Positions 18,608-26,914 of a DNA stretch of 47,025 bases are shown one piece after another. The DNA is from Weissella viridescens (GTDB lineage Bacteria; Bacillota; Bacilli; Lactobacillales; Lactobacillaceae). The position numbers and the translations under genes were made by a program. The notes under the pieces are model-generated. The model worked only from the letters and a program-made list of their open reading frames with translations. It ran no database searches and was not told the origin of the DNA. Within the stretch, counting starts at the first letter, position 1. Each line of letters begins with the position of its first letter. Location: NCBI RefSeq assembly GCF_003862435.1, contig NZ_RHGY01000009.1:1-47025 (forward strand). Direction: 5' to 3'.

Positions 18608-19354
18608 TTAATTCAAATCAATTTCAAAGGCCTCTTCGTCATCAAACATGCTTCCCTTATAATCTAGCTTCAACTTATCTGCTGGATTGGCTTGTCCGAT
18701 TAGGTCACCTGAAACAGTTGCCCCTGGCTTTAGATCGCCTGAGTCCAACTCATTATTATTATCAATATCTGTTTCCATCATATCAGTTGTGTTCCCATTG
18801 TTATCCAATTGGAAATCAAAACTATTGTAACTAATTGACTTGTCACTTTTATTAGTGATGGTAACGTTAGCAATCGCAAACTGATTACCATCCTTCAAAA
18901 CAGTTGTCTCAGGATCATCGGGCTTGAAAGTAAATGAATTTACCTTGAACTCGACCCCCTTATAAGTCACTGTATCGCCAACCTTAAATGTCTTACCGTT
19001 GATTGAACCCTTTTCGGATGAACTTGATGCACTCTCATCATCTGAACTCGAGTCTTTTGCAACCTCTGATGTTGCATTATCAATTGACTTACTAAATGAA
19101 TTTTGTGTAATCAAAACAATTGCAAAAGAAGCGATTGAAATAGCTAACCCAACTAAGGTCAAAACTTTCTTGTGCTTTCGATTTACGACTAACGAAATTA
19201 ATCCTAAAATAACCCCCACAACAGCAAAAATCGCCGCAATATTATTAATAATTGGCATCCATGATAATGCTAACGCAATTGCACCGAACACTAATGCGAT
19301 AATTGGCAACACTTTGCGCTCCGGTAACTTTCCCTGCTTGTTTTCTTCTGACAT
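18608..19354 (-). CDS. membrane-anchored protein with DUF4352-like domain
   Basis: The 248-residue product has a hydrophilic N-terminus and about three membrane helices (residues 16-36, 38-58 and 64-85). A Ser/Asp/Glu-rich linker follows (about 90-113), then an exported Ig-like domain (about 115-245: GDTVTYKGVEFKVNSF, GNQFAIANVTITNKSDKSIS, LKPGATVSGDL). That pattern is typical of DUF4352 domains found in Gram-positive surface proteins of unknown function. GGGAG lies seven bases before the start. No partner gene is obvious: it ends at the duplicated terminator and is separated from dld by about 370 bases. Confidence 0.75.
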   Translation of the reverse strand: MSEENKQGKLPERKVLPIIALVFGAIALALSWMPIINNIAAIFAVVGVILGLISLVVNRKHKKVLTLVGLAISIASFAIVLITQNSFSKSIDNATSEVAKDSSSDDESASSSSEKGSINGKTFKVGDTVTYKGVEFKVNSFTFKPDDPETTVLKDGNQFAIANVTITNKSDKSISYNSFDFQLDNNGNTTDMMETDIDNNNELDSGDLKPGATVSGDLIGQANPADKLKLDYKGSMFDDEEAFEIDLN

Positions 19355-19723
19355 CCCTTTTCTCCCAAAAGCTTTTTACGTGGTTCATTTTTGCACGTAA
19401 CTGAATTACTTTTATATTAAATTGTATTTTTTTGTTTTAAATAGCACTAAATGAATTTCATTCACAATTTAATTCCCCATGTATTTAAGTATATACAAGC
19501 AACGTCAAATTTGTCTAGAGCAAGCAAAGCGGATTTTTTGGAAAGCTTGTAACCACTGATATAATAACATTTATGAGAGGTTTGCGTACTTTTCAAAAAC
19601 CGAGATATTTCATTTTTATTTCTATAACATTTCATTTGTTTCAAGGCTCGTGCGTGTAAAGTCGCCTTTTTACCCAAACAAAAAAGAGTCAACGCAATGC
19701 GTCGACTCTTTTCGTTTATGATT
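19355..19723. other. AT-rich intergenic region between dld and the DUF4352-type gene
   Basis: The right end holds the dld terminator (19683-19713). The left end should hold the promoter of the gene at 18608; a TATAAA box in the AT-rich stretch near 19410-19440 is possible without a convincing -35. A small inverted repeat TACGTG...CACGTA lies at 19377-19399. A 76-codon minus-strand frame (19462-19692) starts inside the dld terminator, lacks a ribosome site and is not considered real. Confidence 0.5.
19681..19713 (-). terminator. terminator after dld
   Basis: Long stem AAAAGAGTCGACGCA with its near-complement followed by a T-run on the minus strand, about ten bases past the dld stop. Confidence 0.88.
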
Positions 19724-21409
19724 TTAGTAATTTCCGTAGTACTTCAAAGTTGATGTCTTTCCAATACCAGGGTTGAAACTATTAGTTGGATCATTCTTGT
19801 GATAGTGCTCCACCAAAGCTGGGGCAGCCTTATACAAGTGACCTACGTTGTGTTCAGCAGGGTAAATCGCACCGCGTTCATCGAAGATTTTAAGCATTTC
19901 TGCCTTCACTTCGTGCGCATCAACCCCCTTCTTCAATACGTAGTCTTGGTGCATCACGTGGTCCAAGAAGTGTCCATAATACAACTTGTATTGAATCTTA
20001 TCCTCAAGCTCCTTTGGTAGGTGCTCGAACCAGTCGAATTCGTTACGTGGCAACGCCACATCAATTGGCAAGATTTCAAGATTATCATCTTGATAAACTT
20101 CTTCCAAACGAATGGCGACACTAGCTGTCACATAGCGGTGTGTTGCAGCAACCTTGGCTTCGTGTGGGGTACACTCGAAGTAATCCCCTTCTTCTGTCTT
20201 GAAGAATTCTTTCAAGTACGCGCGCGCCTCATCAATACCTTCACCCTCCATCTTCAATTGGAGATAGTGTTGGTAACGGTCACGATATTGTTCCATGCGC
20301 TTTGGCAATTGGTTTGGAATGGCATGGCTCATCGTTTGCAACATACGGTCTGGGAAATATGGCTTGAACGTTGGAATGTGGTCCAAAATACGTTCAGCAG
20401 TCGCACGCATATTAAACAAATATGGGAGTGCATCAGTTCCCAAGGTATCAATGACAACCAATGAATCCTTACCATACTTCTTGGCAAGGTCATAAGCTTC
20501 ACGGTGCATGTACTCACCTGAAACAGGCAAGTGCTTGAATTCCGTCATGATATGACGACGCATCTTCTCAAGCACATCGGGATCATTGGTTCCGATGTAG
20601 AACACTTGTGAAGCGTCAGCCTTAGGATACGTGTCCATCCGAACCGCAAAAGTGGCAAGTTTTCCAGCCGCACCAGAAACTTCATAAAGTTCCTTAGGGT
20701 TAGCGTTGTAACGTGTTGGTTCAGACGCATTAACATCACGTACGCGGGCTTCATAATCACGCATATGTGCAACGTGCTTATCATCGCGTTCGACATTATT
20801 AATATCGAAATTGCGGTTTTCCAAATTCGTAATAATTTCTTCGGGTGTGTTTCCTAGATCAATGCCCAAATGGTTGACCAAATGTAATTCATCATTTTCA
20901 TCGATTTGCGCATACAACGCAAGTTCAGTATAAGCTGGTCCACGTTGGATCAAAGCACCACCAGAATTGTTGTTCACACCACCAACTACTGTGGCACCGA
21001 TGTTTGAAGATCCAATAACTGAGTGTGGCTCACGGTCAACGTCATCCAACGTTTCCTCGAGCTTGTGCAAGGTTGTTCCAGGAAAGGCTAAAACTTGCTC
21101 GTTATTGTTAATCAACTGCAAGCCCTTAATCCGCATACCGTTAACAATCACGATATCACGGTCGTAGCCTGATGCTGGAATTGACCCTTCAGTCAAACCA
21201 GTATTCGCAGCCTGCATCAAGATAATGATATTATGCTTGTGCAACACCTCTAAAACATGCCACAACTCCATTAAGTCAGCTGGCTTAACAACCGCGAGGG
21301 CATCCCCTTTTCCTGAACGATATCCTTCGCGATAGGGACGTGAACGTTCCTTTGATGTAATCACATTATGCTTTCCGACAATTTCCGTAAGCTCTTCCAC
21401 TACAGTCAT
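19724..21409 (-). CDS. dld: quinone-dependent D-lactate dehydrogenase
   Basis: The 561-residue FAD flavoprotein oxidises D-lactate to pyruvate and passes electrons to membrane quinones. The N-terminal FAD-binding PCMH-type domain (about residues 1-220) includes MQAANTGLTEGSIPASGYDR and SVIGSSNIGATVVGGVNNNS. The remainder matches the Dld cap and membrane-association domains (SGAAGKLATFAVRMDTYPKA, PAEHNVGHLYKA near the end). Length equals the enterobacterial Dld type rather than the smaller NAD-dependent LdhD. GGAGGG lies about ten bases before the start. In a mainly fermentative organism it implies use of an external or synthesised quinone; that is inference. Confidence 0.93.
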   Translation of the reverse strand: MTVVEELTEIVGKHNVITSKERSRPYREGYRSGKGDALAVVKPADLMELWHVLEVLHKHNIIILMQAANTGLTEGSIPASGYDRDIVIVNGMRIKGLQLINNNEQVLAFPGTTLHKLEETLDDVDREPHSVIGSSNIGATVVGGVNNNSGGALIQRGPAYTELALYAQIDENDELHLVNHLGIDLGNTPEEIITNLENRNFDINNVERDDKHVAHMRDYEARVRDVNASEPTRYNANPKELYEVSGAAGKLATFAVRMDTYPKADASQVFYIGTNDPDVLEKMRRHIMTEFKHLPVSGEYMHREAYDLAKKYGKDSLVVIDTLGTDALPYLFNMRATAERILDHIPTFKPYFPDRMLQTMSHAIPNQLPKRMEQYRDRYQHYLQLKMEGEGIDEARAYLKEFFKTEEGDYFECTPHEAKVAATHRYVTASVAIRLEEVYQDDNLEILPIDVALPRNEFDWFEHLPKELEDKIQYKLYYGHFLDHVMHQDYVLKKGVDAHEVKAEMLKIFDERGAIYPAEHNVGHLYKAAPALVEHYHKNDPTNSFNPGIGKTSTLKYYGNY

Positions 21410-21505
21410 ATTTCACAAACCCTCCAATTAAGATCTCTTTACAGTATTATTATACCACTTTCATTTTAAGGTATCGGATATCCGTGCAAAGACACATTGT
21501 GCCAC

Positions 21506-21536
21506 AAAAAAAGCAGCCAGTAAGCTGACTGCCTTT
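21506..21536 (-). terminator. terminator of the bacteriocin ABC/immunity operon
   Basis: Hairpin GCAGTCAG-CTTA-CTGGCTGC followed by seven T residues on the minus strand, just beyond the permease stop at 21539. Confidence 0.87.
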
Positions 21537-21538
21537 GT

Positions 21539-22729
21539 TTATCTGAGGATATCAATTAAGTTTTTATTGGCAGCCTGTTTTGCTGGTAACCAGCCAAAAA
21601 TGACCCCAACAATCGTTGACACACCAATCGCAAACAACACATCCTTGAAAGTAATCACTGCTTTAATATGCATATTACCTGGAATCAATTTAACCGCTCC
21701 TGAAGCAATTAAGTACCCTGATACCAAGCCCAGTAATCCCCCAGTGACGGTCAAGATAATCGCCTCAATCAAGAATTGATTACGAATATTGGCTTCCGTA
21801 GCCCCAACGGCCAAACGAATACCAATTTCCTGGGTTCGTTCCGAAACGGAGATGTACATCATATTCATCACGCCAATTCCGGCAATAAACAATGAAATCC
21901 CAGCCACCGCTGTTACAAAGAACGTAATGCCGTTCAAGACCTTACTAATCTGGCCAATCCATTTGTTATTGTCTTCATACTCATAAGTTCCATTCTGACG
22001 ATTGGCACCATTTTGTTTGAGCAATTTTTCGGCCTTACGCCCAACCTTTTGGGGATTAGCGCCTTTTTTTACCGACAAAGTCATCACTGATCCTGTCGTA
22101 TTATTTTCTTTCAAATACGCCCGATACGGAATAATGGCGCCACCTTGGTACGTATCATCCGTTGTAAACGTACCAATCACAGTATACGCATAATTCCCCA
22201 AAGTCACTGATTTGCCGAGCGCCTTTTCCGGTGAACCAAAATACTGTTTCGCCAAATGCTTACTGATCAATATGCTATTTTGCCCCACGTCCAAATCAGA
22301 CTGGCTAAAATAACGACCACTATCAAGAGTTGGACCACCACTACGTTTGTGCGCCACGGTAAAATCCAATTCGCTTGGATCACCGTTGATACTGCCAAAG
22401 TCACTACCATAATCACCCGACAGCGTCGACGTTTTGGCATCTGTAATTTCAGGACCAATCTCACTGCTTCGTAGAAAGCTCACGTCTGATTGCGTGAACC
22501 CATTCAGCCCCGAGTCGGTATTACTATTGAAATCGATGACGGCTTTCAGTTCGCCACTCTTTGACGTTTTGAATTGCGACTTGGCCATCTGATTGACGCC
22601 ATTACCAATCGCCATAATCGTAATCACCGAAGCAATCCCAATCACGATCCCGATAATGGTCATGAACGAACGCTTCGGATTCATTTTAAGGGACTTAAAG
22701 GCAGTGATAATCGTTTCTCTAAATGTCAT
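21539..22729 (-). CDS. MacB/FtsX-type ABC transporter permease
   Basis: The 396-residue permease has one N-terminal helix (about residues 20-42, SFMTIIGIVIGIASVITIMA), a large extracytoplasmic MacB_PCD domain (about 45-265) and three C-terminal helices (about 270-390, including GIRLAVGATEANIRNQFLIEA). This is the MacB/YknZ/AS-48H design. Its start overlaps the ATPase gene by 11 bases. With the ATPase and HlyD-like adaptor it makes a tripartite efflux pump, here in an operon with bPH2 proteins opposite a leaderless-bacteriocin-like gene. Comparable ABC systems give immunity to, or help export, enterocin AS-48 and aureocin A53; that role is inferred. Confidence 0.88.
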   Translation of the reverse strand: MTFRETIITAFKSLKMNPKRSFMTIIGIVIGIASVITIMAIGNGVNQMAKSQFKTSKSGELKAVIDFNSNTDSGLNGFTQSDVSFLRSSEIGPEITDAKTSTLSGDYGSDFGSINGDPSELDFTVAHKRSGGPTLDSGRYFSQSDLDVGQNSILISKHLAKQYFGSPEKALGKSVTLGNYAYTVIGTFTTDDTYQGGAIIPYRAYLKENNTTGSVMTLSVKKGANPQKVGRKAEKLLKQNGANRQNGTYEYEDNNKWIGQISKVLNGITFFVTAVAGISLFIAGIGVMNMMYISVSERTQEIGIRLAVGATEANIRNQFLIEAIILTVTGGLLGLVSGYLIASGAVKLIPGNMHIKAVITFKDVLFAIGVSTIVGVIFGWLPAKQAANKNLIDILR

Positions 22730-23396
22730 AGTCGGCCCCCATCACTTGTCCATCCAAGATTTTGATGAGACGCTCCGCCTGTTCACCAACTGAGGCATCG
22801 TGCGTCACAATAATCAACGTTGTTCCAGCAGCATTCAATCGCTTGAAAACATCCATAATTTCAACGGTCGTTGCACTGTCTAGCGCTCCAGTCGGTTCGT
22901 CCGCAATCACAATGTTTGGATTCGTCACAATCGCCCGAGCAATCGCAACGCGTTGTTGTTGTCCACCTGATAATAGTTTTGGGTAAGCATCGGCTTTATC
23001 TAAGATACCAACTTGCGCTAGCACGCCTTCAACGATTTGCCGAATTTCTTTAGCCTTCTTCCCCTGGTACTGCAAGGGCAACCCAACATTATCCGCCACC
23101 GTCATATTATTGATGAGCTTAAAGTTTTGAAAGACCCAACCAACATTCTCATTCCGAAAACGCGTGTACTGCTTCTTACTCAACGCCCGCGTATCGCGAT
23201 CGTTTAGCCAGTAGCTTCCTGAAAAGTCACGGTCTAGTAAACCAATAATGTTCAATAACGTCGATTTTCCTGACCCAGAATGTCCCATAATTGCGACAAA
23301 CTCACCATCGTTAATCGTCATGTTAATGTCCTTTAGGACATGTTGTTCCTCTTTTCCATGTGTAAAAAATTTATTGATTTGCTTTAGCTCTAACAT
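22719..23396 (-). CDS. MacB/LolD-type ABC transporter ATPase
   Basis: The 225-residue ATPase is complete: Walker A GHSGSGKST (38-46), Q-loop at VFQ (88-90), signature LSGGQQQRVAIARA (142-155), Walker B IVIADEP (162-168) and H-loop THD (198-200). It belongs to the LolD/MacB/YknY subfamily that powers mechanotransmission pumps. The gene lies 12 bases after the adaptor gene and overlaps the permease gene, so all three are made together. The likely substrate, the cationic peptide of this locus, is inferred from context. Confidence 0.92.
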   Translation of the reverse strand: MLELKQINKFFTHGKEEQHVLKDINMTINDGEFVAIMGHSGSGKSTLLNIIGLLDRDFSGSYWLNDRDTRALSKKQYTRFRNENVGWVFQNFKLINNMTVADNVGLPLQYQGKKAKEIRQIVEGVLAQVGILDKADAYPKLLSGGQQQRVAIARAIVTNPNIVIADEPTGALDSATTVEIMDVFKRLNAAGTTLIIVTHDASVGEQAERLIKILDGQVMGADYDI

Positions 23397-23408
23397 CTGG
23401 TGCGCCCC

Positions 23409-24353
23409 CTAAATCTGCTTGCCATCTAGGTCACGCTGACCTGGCGCTTTGACAACTGTGGCATTAGGACTCAAACCCGCCTCGTCAACAATATAGCTGG
23501 CCCCAGATTTCTGCATTGGTAGTGCCTGTTTGTGGGCTCGGCCACCTTGAACTAAATAGACATACGCTTGTCCGTCTTCTTTTTTTACAGCAGAAGCCGG
23601 CAAGGCGACTTTATCTTGCTTAATTTTAAGGGTAACTTGTTGGCCAACCCGATACTTTGGTGAAGCCGTGGTTTTAAAGTCATAGCTTGTCACTTTGCCA
23701 CTCGTCTTAGCGATTTGTGCAATGAAAGTGATTTTTTCCGTTGACGTCACATCCCCAGCGTTTGTCGCAACTTGCGCGGCATCCCCTGTTGCCAAACTAT
23801 CATAGTCAAAATCCGTTACACTTGAGGCGATATACTTATCAGTTGAAGCAATCGCAACTTTAACATTACTCGTATCTGTATCATCGATTGATACCGTACC
23901 GTCATATGGCGCTACGATACTTTTGTTGGCTTGATTTAATTTACGTTGCGCATCCGTCAATTCAGCTCGCAGATCGCTGGTGTCGCCCCCTTGTTGTTGG
24001 GCATTGGCAATTTGGGTCTGGAGTTGATTGACCTTGTTCGTCCCATCAGTCAAATCTTGTTGATTCGTTGCGACACCCAGCACATCACCAGCACTTACAT
24101 TCGCACCATCGTTCACATAGAGATTCACCTTTGCACCCTCTGGTACGTTAATATCTTGGTGATGGCGCGCCTTCACTAACCCTGATTCACTAATCGGCTG
24201 AACTTGTACAGGATGTACCGTCGCCTCCTTTTGATCTTCTTTTGATTGTTGCGGCTTAGATACGGCCATGATGATTCCCACAATCACCACCGCCAAGACG
24301 ATAACACCGAAAATAATACGGCGCTTTTTCCCTTTAAACACTCGTTTGAACAT
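23409..24353 (-). CDS. HlyD/MacA-like membrane fusion protein
   Basis: The 314-residue adaptor begins MFKRVFKGKKRRIIFG, with one membrane anchor (about residues 10-32). A biotinyl-lipoyl-like half (GAKVNLYVNDGANVSAGDVLGV), a coiled-coil hairpin (about 105-145, LQTQIANAQQ..LRAELTDAQRKLNQ), the second lipoyl half (SIVAPYDGTVSIDDTD) and beta-barrel parts follow. This matches YknX/AS-48F type adaptors. The start at 24353 has GGGAGG eight bases before it; an upstream in-frame ATG at 24389 would put that site inside the gene. Sixty bases without a clear terminator separate it from the bPH2 gene. Confidence 0.88.
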   Translation of the reverse strand: MFKRVFKGKKRRIIFGVIVLAVVIVGIIMAVSKPQQSKEDQKEATVHPVQVQPISESGLVKARHHQDINVPEGAKVNLYVNDGANVSAGDVLGVATNQQDLTDGTNKVNQLQTQIANAQQQGGDTSDLRAELTDAQRKLNQANKSIVAPYDGTVSIDDTDTSNVKVAIASTDKYIASSVTDFDYDSLATGDAAQVATNAGDVTSTEKITFIAQIAKTSGKVTSYDFKTTASPKYRVGQQVTLKIKQDKVALPASAVKKEDGQAYVYLVQGGRAHKQALPMQKSGASYIVDEAGLSPNATVVKAPGQRDLDGKQI

Positions 24354-24413
24354 CTTCTGTTCCTCCCAAAGATACGATTGCACGGTCAATGTTTATAGTT
24401 TACCTGATTATCG

Positions 24414-25718
24414 TTATGATTCAATAGCCACAAACCGCAAAGCTGGATTCTGATCTGTACGCAAAATTTGTATTTCTCCAAACTGCGCTATCCTTAATCG
24501 CGTTTCTGACCCTAGCGTCTGTAACGGCAAATAATAACAACTACGATTCACATAGCCAACCTGCACCCTAAGTAAATCCGCGGTATCTTTCACGATACAT
24601 GTCAGTAATGGACGCATAATCGGCGGAATGGCGAGTACCAGTAACCACATCCAACTGATCTGCGTTAATTGATATAGTCCGACCACACCAGCCAAGAGAG
24701 CCGCGGCAGTCATTACTGCCATCGTTATTTTCCGACGTCGTGGTGCACTTGGAAAAAGAGATTGATGTCCTAAAGCTATGCTAAATTGATTTTCGACCCA
24801 CCTCCGTACCTGGTGCTCCGATGCAAATGGCAGTAACAAACATTTAGTTTGGGTATCCGGCGCAGGGTCATTCAAAATCGCTGACACCTGATAAAGGTGC
24901 AACAGACGCAAGCCAACGTTCTGCTCAAGCTTAATGCCCATAACATCATCGCGGCTCAGTACATTACGATCACGTTCGAGCCAACCATTACTAATAACAA
25001 AATAGTCAGCATGCACGATTAATTTAAATTTTGCATACTTAAAATACTGCAGGCCGATTGACCAGGCTGGCATCACCGCTAACAAGATTCCAATCATCCA
25101 GCCATTTACCACCACATTGATGCCTACATGCAGCGTCACCCAATCACGAATTTGTGCTAAATCCATGACAAAGGGCACCATCAATAAATAATTCGCAGAC
25201 AAGAGACCCGTTAATAGAAGCCGTTTAGTTGTAACGCCTGATACAATTGATACCCCCGTTGTCGTTTCTTGTGGTTCAACATTGTTTTCCAATTGATTTA
25301 ATGCCTGCTCAAGCCGGACTAGTTCGGCTTGCTTCAAAGCACAAAATGTCACTTCGGTCTCGTCCCCGCTATTTTTAAAATACAATGTTATGCCTGAAAC
25401 CCGAAACAGCTGCTGTAACCAATTTTGCTCGATGCGATAATTCACCAATGCTTGTTTTTGATGCAATTCAAATCTGCGTTGTTCAAAGCACCCATAGCAT
25501 ATTAGGATAGCTGATTCTTTTATCTGATAAGTCGTATGCCGATAAGATAGACCGATTGCGACAACCTGATAAATACCAAAGACAAGCCACAGTGGCATTA
25601 CCAAATCCGGACGCCCCAAGACATGCTGTAGCATTTGGATCACTGGTATCCAAAATAAACCATCAATAATTGCGCGCTCACCTCTAATTAAAAAAAATGC
25701 ATTTGCTTGCTTGTTCAT
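24414..25718 (-). CDS. YdbT-like protein with bacterial PH (bPH2) domains
   Basis: The 434-residue membrane protein shows paired helices at about residues 15-58, 170-220 and 335-365, each pair followed by a bPH2-type domain. Examples are YRHTTYQIKESAILICYGCFEQRR and YFVISNGWLERDRNVLSRDDV with the conserved 'Y.I....I.......R....I' pattern. This is the Bacillus YdbT architecture. bPH2 proteins are the recurrent immunity/transport partners of leaderless bacteriocins such as lacticin Q and aureocin A53. The gene overlaps its upstream neighbour by four bases (ATGA). Role in self-protection is inferred from family and context. Confidence 0.85.
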   Translation of the reverse strand: MNKQANAFFLIRGERAIIDGLFWIPVIQMLQHVLGRPDLVMPLWLVFGIYQVVAIGLSYRHTTYQIKESAILICYGCFEQRRFELHQKQALVNYRIEQNWLQQLFRVSGITLYFKNSGDETEVTFCALKQAELVRLEQALNQLENNVEPQETTTGVSIVSGVTTKRLLLTGLLSANYLLMVPFVMDLAQIRDWVTLHVGINVVVNGWMIGILLAVMPAWSIGLQYFKYAKFKLIVHADYFVISNGWLERDRNVLSRDDVMGIKLEQNVGLRLLHLYQVSAILNDPAPDTQTKCLLLPFASEHQVRRWVENQFSIALGHQSLFPSAPRRRKITMAVMTAAALLAGVVGLYQLTQISWMWLLVLAIPPIMRPLLTCIVKDTADLLRVQVGYVNRSCYYLPLQTLGSETRLRIAQFGEIQILRTDQNPALRFVAIES

Positions 25719-26209
25719 TTTGCTAGCTCCATGTTTTTAACCTCTGCATTAAATTGAGCAATCAAGCGATGAACTTCGTGCTCTGGCACCCCCTGTAACG
25801 CAAAACAACGGGCTGCGGTCTGAATTTCAACATCACTAATATGCAAATACTGCTTTATTACATGCGTTTGTTGCGTAATCCCGTACACACGAGCATACGG
25901 AATCCAGGTCTTACGTTTAAACACCCGTCCTTGTTCTAAAATAAAGTGCTGCTGTTCATGATCCATACGTAAACAGGCCGTCACATAATAATTTCGTTGA
26001 TGCAGATACTCAAAGAGTAGCCCGACCATGAAGGCCCCCAATAACCACCCATCCCAACTTGAACGCAAAGCTAATACGCGTCGCCCCCACAGGAGTCCAG
26101 CTAATATGCATCCATCTATACTCAACATTGCCCCCATGGCATAGAACCAATACTTACGTGTTGATTGCCACATCTGCTTCGTTTCCATAACTCCCCCTCG
26201 TTTCATCAT
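25715..26209 (-). CDS. YdbS-like bPH2 membrane protein
   Basis: The 164-residue protein has two membrane helices (about residues 20-42 and 47-65). One bPH2 domain follows (about 70-155: YYVTACLRMDHEQQHFILEQGRVFKRKTWIPYARVYGI). It resembles Bacillus YdbS, usually paired with a YdbT-like protein as here. The ATG at 26209 overlaps the stop of the preceding gene and follows GGGGG; an in-frame ATG at 26188 follows GAGGGGGAG and is an alternative start. Probable function: immunity or transport for the adjacent bacteriocin-like peptide, by analogy with AucIA/AucIB and Lnq proteins. Confidence 0.82.
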   Translation of the reverse strand: MMKRGGVMETKQMWQSTRKYWFYAMGAMLSIDGCILAGLLWGRRVLALRSSWDGWLLGAFMVGLLFEYLHQRNYYVTACLRMDHEQQHFILEQGRVFKRKTWIPYARVYGITQQTHVIKQYLHISDVEIQTAARCFALQGVPEHEVHRLIAQFNAEVKNMELAK

Positions 26210-26481
26210 CCCCCAATTTCTGCCAAATGTTTTTTATAGATAACTTCAGCAATTGATGGTCGAATCGCTTTTTCATATACCAAAAAGTCTAGATACTCTT
26301 TAAATTCAGCTTTACTTTGTGCGGTAATAATTTTTTGTCGAATTAAGTTAAGTTTCTTTTTTGCAACAAAGTATGATTCCCCGCTCTTTTTTTGATAATG
26401 GTTTATCTTAAAATCAACTTCGATAAACTCTCTGATCAGTTGTAATTCCTGCTCACTTAAAACCTTAATCCACCTTTCCAT
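26206..26481 (-). CDS. small helical protein at the head of the immunity operon
   Basis: The 91-residue product is not recognised. It is soluble, charged (rich in Lys, Glu and Ile) and predicted to be wholly helical, without signal peptide or membrane helix. Size and helicity recall the four-helix immunity proteins of class II bacteriocins, but no signature residues were matched. It could instead be a regulator. GAGGGAG sits nine bases before its start. It is the first gene after a promoter whose -10 overlaps that of the bacteriocin-like gene, and its stop overlaps the next start, so it belongs to the operon. Confidence 0.75.
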   Translation of the reverse strand: MERWIKVLSEQELQLIREFIEVDFKINHYQKKSGESYFVAKKKLNLIRQKIITAQSKAEFKEYLDFLVYEKAIRPSIAEVIYKKHLAEIGG

Positions 26482-26499
26482 CTTGTATCACTCCCTCTA

Positions 26500-26528
26500 T
26501 TGACATAAATCCAACTCAACTTTATAAA
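26500..26528 (+). promoter_or_regulatory. promoter of the bacteriocin-like gene
   Basis: Perfect -35 TTGACA (26500-26505), 17-base spacer and near-perfect -10 TATAAA (26523-26528). Transcription would start near 26535 and run through about 215 bases of leader to the peptide ATG at 26749. Confidence 0.8.
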
Positions 26529-26547
26529 AACAGGGTATTTTTGTCAA
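26519..26547 (-). promoter_or_regulatory. promoter of the immunity/transport operon
   Basis: On the minus strand a perfect -35 TTGACA (26542-26547), 17-base spacer and -10 TAAAGT (26519-26524). The -10 region overlaps that of the plus-strand promoter, so RNA polymerase can probably occupy only one of them at a time. Confidence 0.7.
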
Positions 26548-26748
26548 ACGAAAAGAAATTATTTTCACTTGAGTTATAAATAAAATTTAAATAAATTCAC
26601 ATTTTCATCACTTCACTATTTTTTTATCCATCCAGCGTCTGGGAATACGCCCTTTTTTGAAATTACAAGGATATTTTTATCTTTCCGATTTTCTTAAGCT
26701 TAAAACATAGCTGGTAATCACAACACATATTAAGGAGGAAGCTGATAA

Positions 26749-26886
26749 ATGGGAATTGCACTACGATTAGCTCGAAAATACGGTTGGAAATTCTATCGCA
26801 CAATTATGCGCTGGATTGGCGAAGGTTATAGAATTGCCTGGATGGAGAAACAATTAAAAAAGCGCACTCGTAAGCTCCGACACTAA
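26749..26886 (+). CDS. leaderless bacteriocin, enterocin L50-like
   Basis: This 45-codon gene starts MGIALRLARKYGW. The peptide has no signal or double-glycine leader, 14 Lys/Arg against 2 Glu (net about +12) and three Trp spaced nine apart (W13, W22, W31). It aligns with enterocin L50A, recalled as starting MGAIAKLVAKFGW and containing YYKQIMQFIGEGWAI. The match is to KYGW and to FYRTIMRWIGEGYRI here, with one gap of about four residues. A strong AGGAGG lies ten bases before the ATG and a terminator follows. Leaderless bacteriocins insert into target membranes without a docking leader. Antimicrobial activity is inferred; the C-terminal KKRTRKLRH extension is unlike L50A. Confidence 0.82.
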   Translation: MGIALRLARKYGWKFYRTIMRWIGEGYRIAWMEKQLKKRTRKLRH

Positions 26887-26914
26887 ACATTTACTTCATA
26901 AACTATCACCAGCT

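Larger units (their letters stand above)
26482..26748. other. divergent control region of the bacteriocin locus
   Basis: This AT-rich 267-bp region carries the two overlapping promoters (26500-26547). The remaining 200 bases become the leader of the peptide mRNA. The leader contains a short hairpin TCCAG-CGT-CTGGG near 26631-26643 followed by CCTTTTTT (26650-26657), which might act as a weak attenuator. A palindrome TTAAGCTTAA lies at 26694-26703. No ATG-started frame other than the peptide gene was seen. Confidence 0.6.

Noticed and set aside
19462-19692. 76-codon minus-strand open frame
   Set aside because: It starts inside the dld terminator hairpin, has no ribosome site and its composition is that of AT-rich intergenic DNA.
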